Shown here: in pieces, positions 6,474 to 14,876 of the stretch
Layout: each line of letters opens with the position of its first letter
How positions within the stretch are numbered: position 1 is the stretch's first letter
Assembly: GCA_900751785.1 (NCBI GenBank)
Contig: CAADSM010000086.1
Location: forward strand, 1-20,354
Direction of reading: 5' to 3'
Length of the DNA: 20,354 nt
DNA from: Lachnospiraceae bacterium
GTDB taxonomy: Bacteria > Bacillota > Clostridia > Lachnospirales > Lachnospiraceae
Notes under the pieces: generated by a model
Seen by the model: the letters and a program-made list of their open reading frames with translations, nothing else
The model's database searches: none
Told to the model about the DNA's origin: nothing
Program-made: the position numbers and the translations under genes

Positions 6474-9400
6474 GTGGATAAGTACGAATATAAGTTAAAG
6501 ACTGAACAGATGCTTGAACTTATGGAAGATGGTGCATACAATAGGGCAGCCGAAATAGCGGATGAAATTGATTGGAAAAGGGTACGTAATGTGTCCATGC
6601 TGATGAATGTCAGCGATATTTATGAAAAAAGTGAAGAGTATCAGAAGAGCTATGATGTTCTCAGAATCGCCTATCACCGCGCAGAAGGCAGCAGGAAAGT
6701 GCTCTATCGTCTGTGTTCGCTTGCGATCAAGACGGAAAATGTCGATGAGGCAATCGATTATTACGACGACTTTATGCAGATCGCACCCAAGGATCCGAAC
6801 CAGTACATTTTAAGATATCAGATCCTGCGTGCGCAGAGAGCTCCGATCGAGCAGCAGATCGAGGCACTGGAAGAGTTCAAGAAAGCTGAGTATATTGAAG
6901 AGTGGGCCTACGAGCTTGCAAAGCTGTACCAGGAAGCTGGCATGACGGCGGAATGTCTGGAGGAATGCGATGACCTGATCCTCTGGTTCAGCGAAGGAAA
7001 GTACGTCTACAAGGCGATGGAGCTGAAGATGCAGTATAAGCCTCTGACTCCGTCCCAGCAGGAAAAATACGATAAGAGAAATGGCAGGGTAACGGCAGAG
7101 ACTGAGGAAATTCCTGGCCTGGAGGCATATGCAGAGCAGCAGGAAGAACAGGATGAGCCGGAGACTGAAAGCACAGAAGCGGCAGCGGAGATCCCGGAGG
7201 ATGAGCCTGTACGTGAGGAAGCAGAACAGCCGGCAGACCAAAAAGGCTCTGGAAAGAAGATCGGGGATACGATGCGTCTTGACGAGGCGTTGAAAAAACT
7301 GCTCGGTCCTAAGCTGGATTCTGATATCACAGAGATAACGCCCGGGATGATCGAGGATGAAGACGAGGATCAGACAGACGGGCCGGAGATGCCGGCGGAA
7401 GAGCCGGAACCGGATATGGAAGATCTCGAAGAGGCGATCGATGAAATCGAATCTGTGGTAGATCTTGAGATGGTCAGCCAGATCGCGGAAGAGAAGGCGC
7501 TGCAGGAAAGCGCTGCTGCATTATCCGACGCGGCGGAGGTTATGCCGGAGGCGGAAGAAGCAGCGGAAGAAGCACCGGCCGCTGAAGCGGAGGATGAAAT
7601 CAGCGGATTCGAAGCCGAGGAAGATGACGAGGATCTGGAGCTGATGGATGATAGTCTTGATCTGACAGAAGCGGAAGAGTTTCTTGAGGAAGCTGATGCA
7701 GAAGAGATGATGGACGATGATCTGCAGACAGGAGAAGACAGCGGCCAGGTCGAAGGACAGATGAGCTTCGCCGATATTCTCTCTGACTGGGAGGAGCAGA
7801 TGGAAGAAGCTGAGGACCTGCCGGCGGAGGAAGCGGAGTCAATCGAAATTGATGATGCGGAAGATTTCGAAGAAGCTGAGGTGCCTGTTGAGGAAGAGGA
7901 CGTTGAAGAGACCATAGCAGAGTCTGAAGCAGAGGATATCGAAGCATTTGACGCAGAAGAGCTTGATGCGGAAGCTGCAGAGGAGCCGGAAGAAGCGGAA
8001 GCTCCTGAGGCAGAGGACGCCGAAGAATTTGAGGAGGCGTATGAGTTCGAAGCGGAAGATATGGAAGACCTCGAAGACGCGGAGGCGCTGGAAGCGGACG
8101 AGTCAGAGGAGATTGATGAGCTCGAAGATTACGGCGCAGAAGAGTTTGATCTGACAGAAGAGGAACTGGAGGGGGAGCAGGAAGAAACGGAAGAAGCAGA
8201 AGGAGATATTCCTGAAGCGGACCATGAAGACTTAGCAGAAGGGGCAGCAACAGGGGAGAATATGGAAGAAAAGAAAGAAACAGAGCCGATCCTTCCGCCG
8301 GATATCCAGCGATTGATCGACGAAATAGAAGGAGTCACACCTCCGGAAGAGCCGAAACCGGTGAAAACGGAGAAGGCGAGTGACGAGCCGCTTGAAAATA
8401 TGGGAAAAGTGGCGGAGGAACTCAGGATTGACGACGAGCTTGATGCAGAAGAGCCGGAAGACTACTGGGATGACGACTACGATGAGCCGGACAGCATCTA
8501 TGATGATGAAGAAGTCTGCGAAGAATATGACGAAGAGGGATCCAGCCCTGCTGATTACGCTGGCAGTGGATCTGAGGATGAGGAAGTCTACGACGAAGAG
8601 GTGCCGGATTTTGAAGAAGAGTTTAGAGTGAATCCTGAGCACAGCGCAGAGCCAGATGACAGAGAGATCCCGGATGACGACGATGATGAGATGGATATCC
8701 TGTCAGCGACGACTCCGCTGAGCCGAAAAGAGACGGCGAAGCTGATCGCTACAGGCAAGACCTCTCCGCTGCCGCTTGACGAGATATCAGACGCGTTATC
8801 TCTGGGCGACACAGGATTTGTAGTACACGGGCGTTATGATCTGGAGACACAGAGCGGGATCGGAACTAGGGCCGGACTGACAGATGAGCAGAAGAAGCTG
8901 TTCTCCTACTTTGTACCTGTGCGCGGAATGAGCGAGCAGCTTGTGGATGTCCTCGAACAGGATAAGAATTGTACGAACCGCAGGGGAACATCAAGGACCG
9001 GCAACCTTCTTATTATCGGAAATAAAGGAAATGGAAAAACGGTTCTGGCCGTTGATGTCGTAAAAGCGATCCAGAAGCAGCGTAATATCCGGCAGGGCAA
9101 GGTCGCGATCGTGACCGGCGAGGCGCTGAATAAGAAGAAGATCGGTGATATCTTCGATAAGCTTTACGGAGGCGCTTTGATCATCGAGAAGGCAGGCAAG
9201 ATGAACGAAAAGACGGTTGCCCGTCTGAATAAAGCGATGGAGAAGGACACAGGAGAGCTCCTGATCGTCCTGGAGGAGCAGAGAAAACCGCTCGACCGTC
9301 TCCTTTCTTCGAACCGGGAGTTCAGAAGGAAGTTTACATCGCGCCTGGAGGTGCCGATCTTTATCAACGATGAGCTTGTAACGTTCGGACAGACCTATGC

Positions 9401-9635
9401 GCAGGAAAACGGATATCGTATCGATGAGATGGGAATCCTTGCTCTTTACAGCAGGATCGATTCTCTGCAGAGAGAGGATCACGCTGTGACTGTAGCGGAA
9501 GTGAAGGAGATCATGGATGAGGCGATACAGCACTCTCAGAGAGCTTCAGCGAAGAAGCTGGTGAGAAGAGTGTTCGGTAAAAATACAGATGAATCTGACA
9601 GGATCCTGTTATCGGAGAAGGATTTTAATATTTAG
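6474..9635 (+). CDS. TPR-like / acidic low-complexity / AAA+ domain protein
   Basis: 1053-aa cytoplasmic protein of unknown function. Residues 1-205 are helical and TPR-like (AAEIADEIDW, DEAIDYYDDFMQIAPKDPN). Residues about 207-745 are dominated by Glu, Asp and Ala, presumably disordered and strongly negative, interrupted by islands that look like short binding motifs: TMRLDEALKKLLG (near 264), MSFADILSDWEEQM (near 430) and ILPPDIQRLIDEIEG (near 605). Residues about 760-1053 resemble a CbbX/SpoVK-type AAA+ module: Walker A GNKGNGKT (849-856), Walker B position GGALIIEKA (899-907) with Glu-Lys where Asp-Glu is normal, and an RKPLDRLLSSNREFRRKF segment like the sensor/arginine-finger region. 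The start is taken as GTG 6474 because of GAGGTGAG just upstream and the VDKYEYKLKT N-terminus; ATG 6396 would leave an almost leaderless mRNA. Single-gene unit. I recall related TPR proteins in Lachnospiraceae but no assigned function. Confidence 0.8.
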   Translation: MDKYEYKLKTEQMLELMEDGAYNRAAEIADEIDWKRVRNVSMLMNVSDIYEKSEEYQKSYDVLRIAYHRAEGSRKVLYRLCSLAIKTENVDEAIDYYDDFMQIAPKDPNQYILRYQILRAQRAPIEQQIEALEEFKKAEYIEEWAYELAKLYQEAGMTAECLEECDDLILWFSEGKYVYKAMELKMQYKPLTPSQQEKYDKRNGRVTAETEEIPGLEAYAEQQEEQDEPETESTEAAAEIPEDEPVREEAEQPADQKGSGKKIGDTMRLDEALKKLLGPKLDSDITEITPGMIEDEDEDQTDGPEMPAEEPEPDMEDLEEAIDEIESVVDLEMVSQIAEEKALQESAAALSDAAEVMPEAEEAAEEAPAAEAEDEISGFEAEEDDEDLELMDDSLDLTEAEEFLEEADAEEMMDDDLQTGEDSGQVEGQMSFADILSDWEEQMEEAEDLPAEEAESIEIDDAEDFEEAEVPVEEEDVEETIAESEAEDIEAFDAEELDAEAAEEPEEAEAPEAEDAEEFEEAYEFEAEDMEDLEDAEALEADESEEIDELEDYGAEEFDLTEEELEGEQEETEEAEGDIPEADHEDLAEGAATGENMEEKKETEPILPPDIQRLIDEIEGVTPPEEPKPVKTEKASDEPLENMGKVAEELRIDDELDAEEPEDYWDDDYDEPDSIYDDEEVCEEYDEEGSSPADYAGSGSEDEEVYDEEVPDFEEEFRVNPEHSAEPDDREIPDDDDDEMDILSATTPLSRKETAKLIATGKTSPLPLDEISDALSLGDTGFVVHGRYDLETQSGIGTRAGLTDEQKKLFSYFVPVRGMSEQLVDVLEQDKNCTNRRGTSRTGNLLIIGNKGNGKTVLAVDVVKAIQKQRNIRQGKVAIVTGEALNKKKIGDIFDKLYGGALIIEKAGKMNEKTVARLNKAMEKDTGELLIVLEEQRKPLDRLLSSNREFRRKFTSRLEVPIFINDELVTFGQTYAQENGYRIDEMGILALYSRIDSLQREDHAVTVAEVKEIMDEAIQHSQRASAKKLVRRVFGKNTDESDRILLSEKDFNI

Positions 9636-9644
9636 TGAGCTGAT

Positions 9645-9684
9645 AAAAATAGACAGTCTTGAAAAAGGCTGTCTATTTTTGTTT
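9645..9684 (+). terminator. Intrinsic terminator after the TPR/AAA gene
   Basis: AAAATAGACAG and CTGTCTATTTT form an 11-bp stem, ending in TTTTTGTTTT. It lies 10 bases after the stop codon. Confidence 0.9.
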
Positions 9685-9724
9685 TCCGGACTGCTTTTCT
9701 CTTTTCTTTTCTGAATCTTTCAAG

Positions 9725-9730
9725 TATAAT
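9725..9730 (+). promoter_or_regulatory. Possible glgB promoter (-10 only)
   Basis: TATAAT with no convincing -35 box at 16-18 bases (TTTTCT at best). It would give a leader of about 110 bases to the glgB ATG. Confidence 0.35.
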
Positions 9731-9775
9731 AGGCTTATATAAAAATGTGTGGCCGTTTTATAAGTATAGCCTGAC

Positions 9776-9800
9776 AAATCCGGCAGTTTCTGCCGGATTT
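9776..9800 (+). repeat. Perfect hairpin in the glgB leader
   Basis: AAATCCGGCAG (9776-9786) and CTGCCGGATTT (9790-9800) form an 11-bp stem with a TTT loop, ending 47 bases before the glgB start. It is terminator-like but lacks a T-tract beyond the stem (GGATTTATAC follows). Possible attenuator, or end of a short upstream transcript. Confidence 0.55.
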
Positions 9801-9847
9801 ATACGGGAAAAGACGGTAATTAAAAATCGAGCGGCGAGGTGGGCTTT

Positions 9848-11773
9848 ATGGTGAAGAAAAAAGACACAACAAAGAAGGTACAGCCATATGAAATCGGTGA
9901 ACTTGACCAGTATCTTTTTGGTCAGGGAAACCATTATGAAATTTATGAAAAGCTGGGTGCTCATAAGGTGACTGTGGACGGAGTATCCGGAGTTTATTTT
10001 GCAGTTTGGGCGCCCCATGCGCGCAGAGCTGCCGTTGTTGGAGACTTTAACGAGTGGGACTTTGAAGCGAACTATATGGAGAGGCAGGAGCCGATGGGCA
10101 TCTATACCTGCTTCGTTCCGGGTGTAGACGTGGGAGATCTCTATAAATTCTGTATCGAGACGCAGCAGGGCAAGCGGATCTTCAAAGCGGACCCGTTTGC
10201 AAATTATGCGGAGCTCAGACCGGGGACTGCATCCAGAGTTGCGGATATCTCTCATCTGAAATGGACAGATGACGCTTGGATGGAGAACCGGAAGACATGG
10301 GACAATAAGACAAACCCGATGTCGATTTACGAAGTGCACATGGGTTCCTGGATGAGGCATCCCGGAGCGGAAGACGAAGGGTTCTATACGTACCGTGAAT
10401 TTGCGGAGGCTATTACAAAGTATGTCAAGGATATGGGGTATACTCATATCGAGCTCATGGGGATCGCAGAGCATCCGTTTGACGGTTCCTGGGGATACCA
10501 GGTGACAGGATATTATGCGCCTACTTCCAGATACGGTACGCCGGAAGATTTCGCATATATGATAAACTATCTGCACCGCAACAAGATCGGCGTCATCCTT
10601 GACTGGGTGCCGGCGCATTTCCCGAGAGATGCACACGGCCTTGCTGATTTTGACGGAACTCCTACGTTCGAGTATGCGGACCCGAGAAAAGGAGAGCATC
10701 CGGACTGGGGAACCAAGATTTTTGATTATGGCAAGCCGGAAGTGAAGAATTTCCTGATCGCGAACGCGCTGTTCTGGATCGAGCACTATCATGTGGACGG
10801 GCTCAGAGTAGACGCGGTTGCCTCCATGCTCTACCTGGATTATGGAAAACAGGACGGACAGTGGGTTGCGAACAAGTACGGCGGAAATGAGAATCTCGAG
10901 GCAATCGAGTTCTTTAAGCATCTGAACTCTGTTGTGCTCGGCAGGAACAAGGGTGCTGTTATGATCGCGGAGGAATCCACGGCGTGGCCGAAGGTGACAG
11001 GATCGCCGGAGGACGGCGGTCTGGGATTCAGTTTGAAGTGGAATATGGGCTGGATGCATGATTTTACGGAATATATGAAGCTGGATCCGTATTTCAGAAA
11101 GAATGCCCACAATATGATGACATTTGCCAGCTCGTATGCGTACAGCGAGAATTATATCCTCGTCCTCTCACACGACGAGGTGGTGCATCTGAAGTGTTCT
11201 ATGATCAATAAGATGCCCGGTCTTGGTTTTGATAAATACGCGAACTTAAAGGCAGGCTACGCATTTATGATGGGGCATCCCGGCAAGAAGCTCCTTTTCA
11301 TGGGACAGGAGTTCGCTCAGCTGCGCGAGTGGAGCGAGGAGCGCGAGCTCGACTGGTATCTGCTGGCAGAACCGGAGCATCAGGCGATCCAGAACTGGTA
11401 CAGAGACCTGCTCCATCTTTATAAGAAGAATAAGGCGATGTATGAACTGGACAATGATCCTGCGGGATTTGAATGGGTCAATGCAGATGACTGCTTCCGC
11501 AGTATTTACAGCTTTATCAGACATTCAAAGGATAATAAGAAAAATCTGCTGTTTGTGCTGAACTTTACGCCAATGGAGCGCCGTGATTACAGAGTCGGTG
11601 TTCCGAGAAGAAAGCAGTGCAGGCTGATCCTGAACAGTGATGATGTGCAGTACGGAGGAACGGGCGAAGCAAGGCCGCTGCTCTATAAGCCGGTTAAACA
11701 GGAGTGCGATGGAAAGAAATATTCGTTCGCATATCCGCTTCCGCCGTATGGCGTTGCAGTATTTGAGTTCTAA
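9848..11773 (+). CDS. glgB: 1,4-alpha-glucan (glycogen) branching enzyme
   Basis: Transfers alpha-1,4-glucan segments to alpha-1,6 positions during glycogen synthesis in the cytoplasm. The 641-aa protein has a CBM48-type N-terminal domain (about 25-130; GVYFAVWAPHARRAAVVGDFNEW), a GH13_9 barrel (about 155-530) and a C-terminal beta domain. Signatures: substrate-binding GSWGYQVTGYYAPTSRYG, nucleophile in GLRVDAVASMLYLDY (Asp322), acid/base in MIAEESTAWP (Glu375/376) and LSHDEVVH (442-443). ATG 9848 is chosen because GAGGTG lies six bases upstream; an in-frame GTG at 9839 overlaps that ribosome binding site. No other glycogen genes (glgA, C, D, P) are in the window, so it is a stand-alone gene between two terminators. 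Confidence 0.95.
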   Translation: MVKKKDTTKKVQPYEIGELDQYLFGQGNHYEIYEKLGAHKVTVDGVSGVYFAVWAPHARRAAVVGDFNEWDFEANYMERQEPMGIYTCFVPGVDVGDLYKFCIETQQGKRIFKADPFANYAELRPGTASRVADISHLKWTDDAWMENRKTWDNKTNPMSIYEVHMGSWMRHPGAEDEGFYTYREFAEAITKYVKDMGYTHIELMGIAEHPFDGSWGYQVTGYYAPTSRYGTPEDFAYMINYLHRNKIGVILDWVPAHFPRDAHGLADFDGTPTFEYADPRKGEHPDWGTKIFDYGKPEVKNFLIANALFWIEHYHVDGLRVDAVASMLYLDYGKQDGQWVANKYGGNENLEAIEFFKHLNSVVLGRNKGAVMIAEESTAWPKVTGSPEDGGLGFSLKWNMGWMHDFTEYMKLDPYFRKNAHNMMTFASSYAYSENYILVLSHDEVVHLKCSMINKMPGLGFDKYANLKAGYAFMMGHPGKKLLFMGQEFAQLREWSEERELDWYLLAEPEHQAIQNWYRDLLHLYKKNKAMYELDNDPAGFEWVNADDCFRSIYSFIRHSKDNKKNLLFVLNFTPMERRDYRVGVPRRKQCRLILNSDDVQYGGTGEARPLLYKPVKQECDGKKYSFAYPLPPYGVAVFEF

Positions 11774-11794
11774 AAATAGAAAAGCGTGCAAAAT

Positions 11795-11826
11795 AACGGA
11801 CTGGCGATGTGCCGGTCCGTTTTTTT
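11795..11826 (+). terminator. Intrinsic terminator of glgB
   Basis: AACGGACTGGC and GCCGGTCCGTT form a stem with one G-U pair and a 5-base loop, followed directly by a run of T. Confidence 0.9.
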
Positions 11827-11902
11827 AAATGCAAAATGCATAAATATAATATTAAAATTAAAAATAAATGAGAAAAATCTACTAAATTTTTTATAAAGGT
11901 GT

Positions 11903-11908
11903 TATAAT
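11903..11908 (+). promoter_or_regulatory. Possible hppA promoter (-10 box)
   Basis: TATAAT about 70 bases upstream of hppA within a very A/T-rich stretch. No good -35 hexamer is visible at the right distance, so the assignment is tentative. Confidence 0.45.
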
Positions 11909-11933
11909 GATTCACGTATACATAAATTTTAAA

Positions 11934-11955
11934 GGAGTGTTCCTGAGAGCACTCC
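11934..11955 (+). promoter_or_regulatory. Small hairpin in the hppA leader
   Basis: GGAGTG (11934-11939) and CACTCC (11950-11955) form a 6-bp stem extendable by a U-G pair. The 5' arm includes an AAAGGAG sequence that looks like a decoy Shine-Dalgarno; the real one (GGAGGAGAG) is at 11966. Function unknown. Confidence 0.4.
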
Positions 11956-11980
11956 GAAACAGAATGGAGGAGAGATAAAA

Positions 11981-14080
11981 ATGGATAATGAATTGGCACT
12001 ACTGACACTATGCGGCTCCATTATCGCACTCCTGTTTGTGGCGAGCAGGGCACAGAAAGTTCTCCGCTTTCCGGAAGGAAACGACAGGATGAAGAAGATT
12101 TCGGCATCGATCCATCAAGGGGCAATGGCGTACTTGAGACGCCAGTACAAGATTCTAATCGGATTCTTTGCGATCATGTTCGTGATCCTTCTTGTTATGG
12201 CGGTCACAGATTTCCTGACACCGTACGTTCCGTTTGCGTTTGTTACCGGAGGATTTTTCTCAGGACTTTCCGGTTTCGTAGGAATGCAGATCGCGACACG
12301 TGCAAATGCCAGAACTGCTGCTGCCTGCCAGAAGAGTCTGAACAAAGGACTGAACGTGGCATTTTCAGCAGGCTCGGTCATGGGCTTTACTGTTGTAGGA
12401 CTGGGACTTCTGGATATCTCGATCTGGTATCTGCTGCTCCGTCTTGTCTTCAAGCTCCCGCTTGAGGATATTACGAGTACGATGCTCACCTTTGGAATGG
12501 GTGCATCTTCGATGGCACTGTTCGCCCGTGTCGGCGGCGGTATCTATACGAAAGCAGCAGACGTGGGCGCTGACCTTGTAGGTAAGGTCGAGGCGGGGAT
12601 CCCGGAGGATGATCCGAGAAACCCGGCTGTTATCGCGGATAACGTGGGCGACAACGTAGGAGACGTCGCAGGAATGGGTGCGGATCTCTATGAGTCTTAT
12701 GTAGGATCTATCCTGTCTGCTTGCTCGCTCGGAGTTATCGCATTCAACAAGATTGAAGCGGTAGACCGTGTGAATGCGGTTGCGATCCCGATGGTGCTTG
12801 CAGCAGTTGGAGTACTGGCATCTATCCTCGGTTCTCTTCTTGTCAAGACAGGAGAGAGTACAGACCAGAGCACCCTTCTGAAAGCGCTCAGAAGAGGAAC
12901 GAACACGAGCGCGCTGATCATTGCAGTGGTGGCATTTCCACTTGTTTGGTTTATTCTTGGAAAAGATTTTATCGGATTTTATTTTGCGATCCTCGCAGGA
13001 CTGCTTGCCGGCGTTTTGATCGGATTCTTCACCGAGTACTTTACATCGGATACATATAAGCCGACACAGAAACTGGCGGATAAATCGGAGACCGGATCTG
13101 CGACGATCATCATCGGCGGGCTGAGCCTTGGGATGCTTTCAACAGCAGTGCCGATCATTATCATCGCGATCTGCGTTATGGCGGCATATAGCTTCTCCGG
13201 CGGATTCATTGAGACAACGAGAGGTCTCTACGGAATCGCTCTGGCGGCGGTAGGGATGCTTTCCACACTTGGTATCACACTGGCGACAGACGCATACGGA
13301 CCGATCGCGGATAATGCGGGCGGTATCGCGGAGATGGCCGGACTTGACGAGGAAGTAAGAAAGCGTACAGATGCGCTGGATTCTCTTGGAAATACAACAG
13401 CTGCGACAGGAAAAGGATTTGCGATCGGATCGGCAGCCCTCACAGCGCTGGCGCTTATCGCTTCCTATGTAGAGAAGGTACAGGAAGTCGGCGGCGATTC
13501 GGTGGTGCTTGACATGAGCGTCATGAACCCGACTGTCCTTGTTGGTATCTTCATCGGAGCATGTCTGCCGTTCGTCTTCGCAGCCCTGACGATGGATTCT
13601 GTAGGCCGTGCGGCACAGAGCATCGTGGTTGAAGTAAGACGCCAGTTCAGAGAGATCAAAGGTCTGATGCAGGGAAAAGCGGATGCAGATTATGAGACAT
13701 GTGTTGATATCTGTACAAAGGCGAGCCTTCGTGAGATGGTCCTTCCGACCCTCCTGGCGATCATCACACCTGTTGTGACAGGCTTGATCCTGGGATACAA
13801 CGGTGTGATCGGACTTCTCACAGGTTCCACGGCAACCGGATTCCTGATGGCTATCTTTATGGCTAACGCAGGCGGCGCATGGGATAATGCGAAGAAATAT
13901 ATTGAGGGCGGAGCACACGGCGGAAAAGGCAGCGAGTGCCACAAGGCCGCAGTTGTGGGCGATACGGTAGGAGATCCGTTCAAGGATACATCAGGACCGT
14001 CCATCAATATCCTGATCAAGCTGCTGTCCATGGTTTCAATCGTGTTTGCAGCCCTGGTCGTTCAGTATCATATCTTCTAA
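11981..14080 (+). CDS. hppA: Membrane-bound, K+-dependent sodium-pumping pyrophosphatase
   Basis: Integral membrane pump that couples hydrolysis of inorganic pyrophosphate to ion export, recovering energy from biosynthetic reactions. The 699-aa length and about 16 hydrophobic helices fit the family. PPi/Mg-binding motifs are present: [21 protein letters not shown] with the D-x7-K-x-E signature, the first acidic cluster [19 protein letters not shown], and the second near the C-terminus in [30 protein letters not shown] carries Ala where K+-independent enzymes have Lys, so K+ dependence is predicted. The DLYESYVGS helix resembles Na+-translocating members such as that of Thermotoga, so Na+ transport is likely but not proven. 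Good ribosome binding site GGAGGAGAG before ATG. It stands alone with its own terminator. Confidence 0.95.
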   Translation: MDNELALLTLCGSIIALLFVASRAQKVLRFPEGNDRMKKISASIHQGAMAYLRRQYKILIGFFAIMFVILLVMAVTDFLTPYVPFAFVTGGFFSGLSGFVGMQIATRANARTAAACQKSLNKGLNVAFSAGSVMGFTVVGLGLLDISIWYLLLRLVFKLPLEDITSTMLTFGMGASSMALFARVGGGIYTKAADVGADLVGKVEAGIPEDDPRNPAVIADNVGDNVGDVAGMGADLYESYVGSILSACSLGVIAFNKIEAVDRVNAVAIPMVLAAVGVLASILGSLLVKTGESTDQSTLLKALRRGTNTSALIIAVVAFPLVWFILGKDFIGFYFAILAGLLAGVLIGFFTEYFTSDTYKPTQKLADKSETGSATIIIGGLSLGMLSTAVPIIIIAICVMAAYSFSGGFIETTRGLYGIALAAVGMLSTLGITLATDAYGPIADNAGGIAEMAGLDEEVRKRTDALDSLGNTTAATGKGFAIGSAALTALALIASYVEKVQEVGGDSVVLDMSVMNPTVLVGIFIGACLPFVFAALTMDSVGRAAQSIVVEVRRQFREIKGLMQGKADADYETCVDICTKASLREMVLPTLLAIITPVVTGLILGYNGVIGLLTGSTATGFLMAIFMANAGGAWDNAKKYIEGGAHGGKGSECHKAAVVGDTVGDPFKDTSGPSINILIKLLSMVSIVFAALVVQYHIF

Positions 14081-14102
14081 AGAAGAATAAAAATTAAGAC
14101 AG

Positions 14103-14147
14103 AATCCCCCTTCGGACTTTTGGAAAGAATGTCTGGAGGGGGTTTTT
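14103..14147 (+). terminator. Intrinsic terminator of hppA
   Basis: AATCCCCC at the 5' side and GGGGGTT at the 3' side close an imperfect stem with inner GAC/GTC pairs, followed by TTTTT. It begins 22 bases after the hppA stop. Confidence 0.85.
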
Positions 14148-14240
14148 GAATGATCCGAAAGGTGAGAGGGGAAAAGCAGAAATATAACGAAGCGCGGAAG
14201 CGGCTGAGCTGCGGCTGCAGTTTTTAATGCCAATAAGACA

Positions 14241-14288
14241 GGATGTGCCGCACGCGGGAATCCTCTCGATCCCGCGTGCGGCACGTCC
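14241..14288. repeat. Very strong hairpin between convergent hppA and the glyoxalase gene
   Basis: GTGCCGCACGCGGGA (14245-14259) and TCCCGCGTGCGGCAC (14270-14284) pair perfectly over 15 bp, extended to 19 bp by GGAT/GTCC with one wobble. It follows the 3' end of the minus-strand glyoxalase gene. No T-tract on either side. It shares GCCGCACGC with the hairpin at 2313-2356. Confidence 0.7.
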
Positions 14289-14321
14289 GTTTGAAGATTT
14301 ATGTAAAAGTTAATGGCACAA

Positions 14322-14693
14322 TCATTTCTCTGCCGGCACGATCTCGAGCCAGTAGCCGTCCGGATCTGAGATAAAGTAGATTCCCATTTTCGGGTTCTCG
14401 AAACAGATACAGCCCATTTCCTTATGCTTTGCATGCGCTGCGTCAAAATCATCCGTTTCAAATGCGAGATGGATCTCGTTGTCGCCCAGATTGTACGGAC
14501 GATCCATATCACGAAGCCAGGTGAGCTCAAGAAGATGAGGCGTTGTGCCGTCTCCTAAGTATACAAGCTTGAAGCTTCCGTCATCGGCATGTGTTGTGCG
14601 CGTTACGGAAAGACCGAGCGCTTCTTTGTAAAATTCCAGGGATTTGTCAAGGTCATAGACATTCAGATTATTGTGTGCGAATGTGAAATTCAT
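14322..14693 (-). CDS. Glyoxalase I-like VOC superfamily protein
   Basis: A 123-aa single-unit vicinal-oxygen-chelate protein, most like lactoylglutathione lyase (glyoxalase I), a metal enzyme that detoxifies methylglyoxal. Seen in sequence: the N-terminal NFTFAHNNLNVYDLDKSLEFYKEALG with the metal-ligand His7, TTPHLLELTW with its Glu, NEIHLAFETDD with a second His, and the closing ISDPDGYWLEIVP with a final Glu. The two betaalphabetabetabeta modules and the length match gloA. Ribosome binding site AAGGAG lies eight bases upstream of the ATG. It is transcribed alone, divergently from spoIIID. Clostridia generally lack glutathione, so the true thiol cofactor or substrate is uncertain and gloA is not assigned. 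Confidence 0.85.
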   Translation of the reverse strand: MNFTFAHNNLNVYDLDKSLEFYKEALGLSVTRTTHADDGSFKLVYLGDGTTPHLLELTWLRDMDRPYNLGDNEIHLAFETDDFDAAHAKHKEMGCICFENPKMGIYFISDPDGYWLEIVPAEK

Positions 14694-14716
14694 GTGATCA
14701 TCTCCTTATACATTTG

Positions 14717-14744
14717 ATTATATTGTGTTTCTTAATATTAACAA
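14717..14744 (-). promoter_or_regulatory. Sigma-A promoter of the glyoxalase-like gene
   Basis: Minus strand TTGTTA (14744-14739), 16-base spacer, TATAAT (14722-14717), ending 24 bases before the ATG at 14693. Confidence 0.7.
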
Positions 14745-14816
14745 AAAGGGTGGATTTTTTCAATGACTTTGGGACAGGGATACAGACAGATATTTGTAAA
14801 AGGCGCAAGTAAGTGG

Positions 14817-14845
14817 GCATGACTTCAGAAACCCCTGCATACATT
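14817..14845 (+). promoter_or_regulatory. Sigma-E-like sporulation promoter of spoIIID
   Basis: CATACATT (14838-14845) matches the sigma-E -10 consensus CATACAnT. GCATGAC (14817-14823), 14 bases upstream, matches the first four of seven bases of the -35 consensus. Start would be near 14852, between the two arms of the hairpin below. In B. subtilis spoIIID is transcribed by sigma-E. Confidence 0.55.
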
Positions 14846-14876
14846 GTAAAAACGATGTTTGCAGGGGGATTTTTTT
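14832..14876 (+). terminator. Terminator-like hairpin covering the spoIIID ribosome binding site
   Basis: CCCCTGCA (14832-14839) pairs with TGCAGGGG (14860-14867), and after a T/T mismatch ACAT (14841) pairs with ATGT (14855). Seven T (14870-14876) follow after GA. The 3' arm is the Shine-Dalgarno sequence of spoIIID and the T-tract runs into its TTG start codon. Confidence 0.75.

Noticed and set aside
7370..8250. Two long minus-strand frames rich in Ser or in Leu/Pro
   Set aside because: Mirror images of the GAA/GAG/GAT/GCG repeats encoding the acidic region of the TPR/AAA protein; low complexity makes stop codons rare on the opposite strand.
9758..11110. 450-codon open frame on the minus strand opposite glgB
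   Set aside because: Antisense to a clear GH13 enzyme, no ribosome binding site, no recognisable domain; explained by codon bias of glgB.
12876..12889. Catabolite-response (cre)-like sequence TGAAAGCGCTCAGA
   Set aside because: Inside the hppA coding sequence, matches only the left part of the consensus; most likely chance.
13139..13942. 267-codon frame opposite hppA
   Set aside because: Antisense shadow of a well-supported gene with Cys/His/Arg-rich composition unlike a natural protein.
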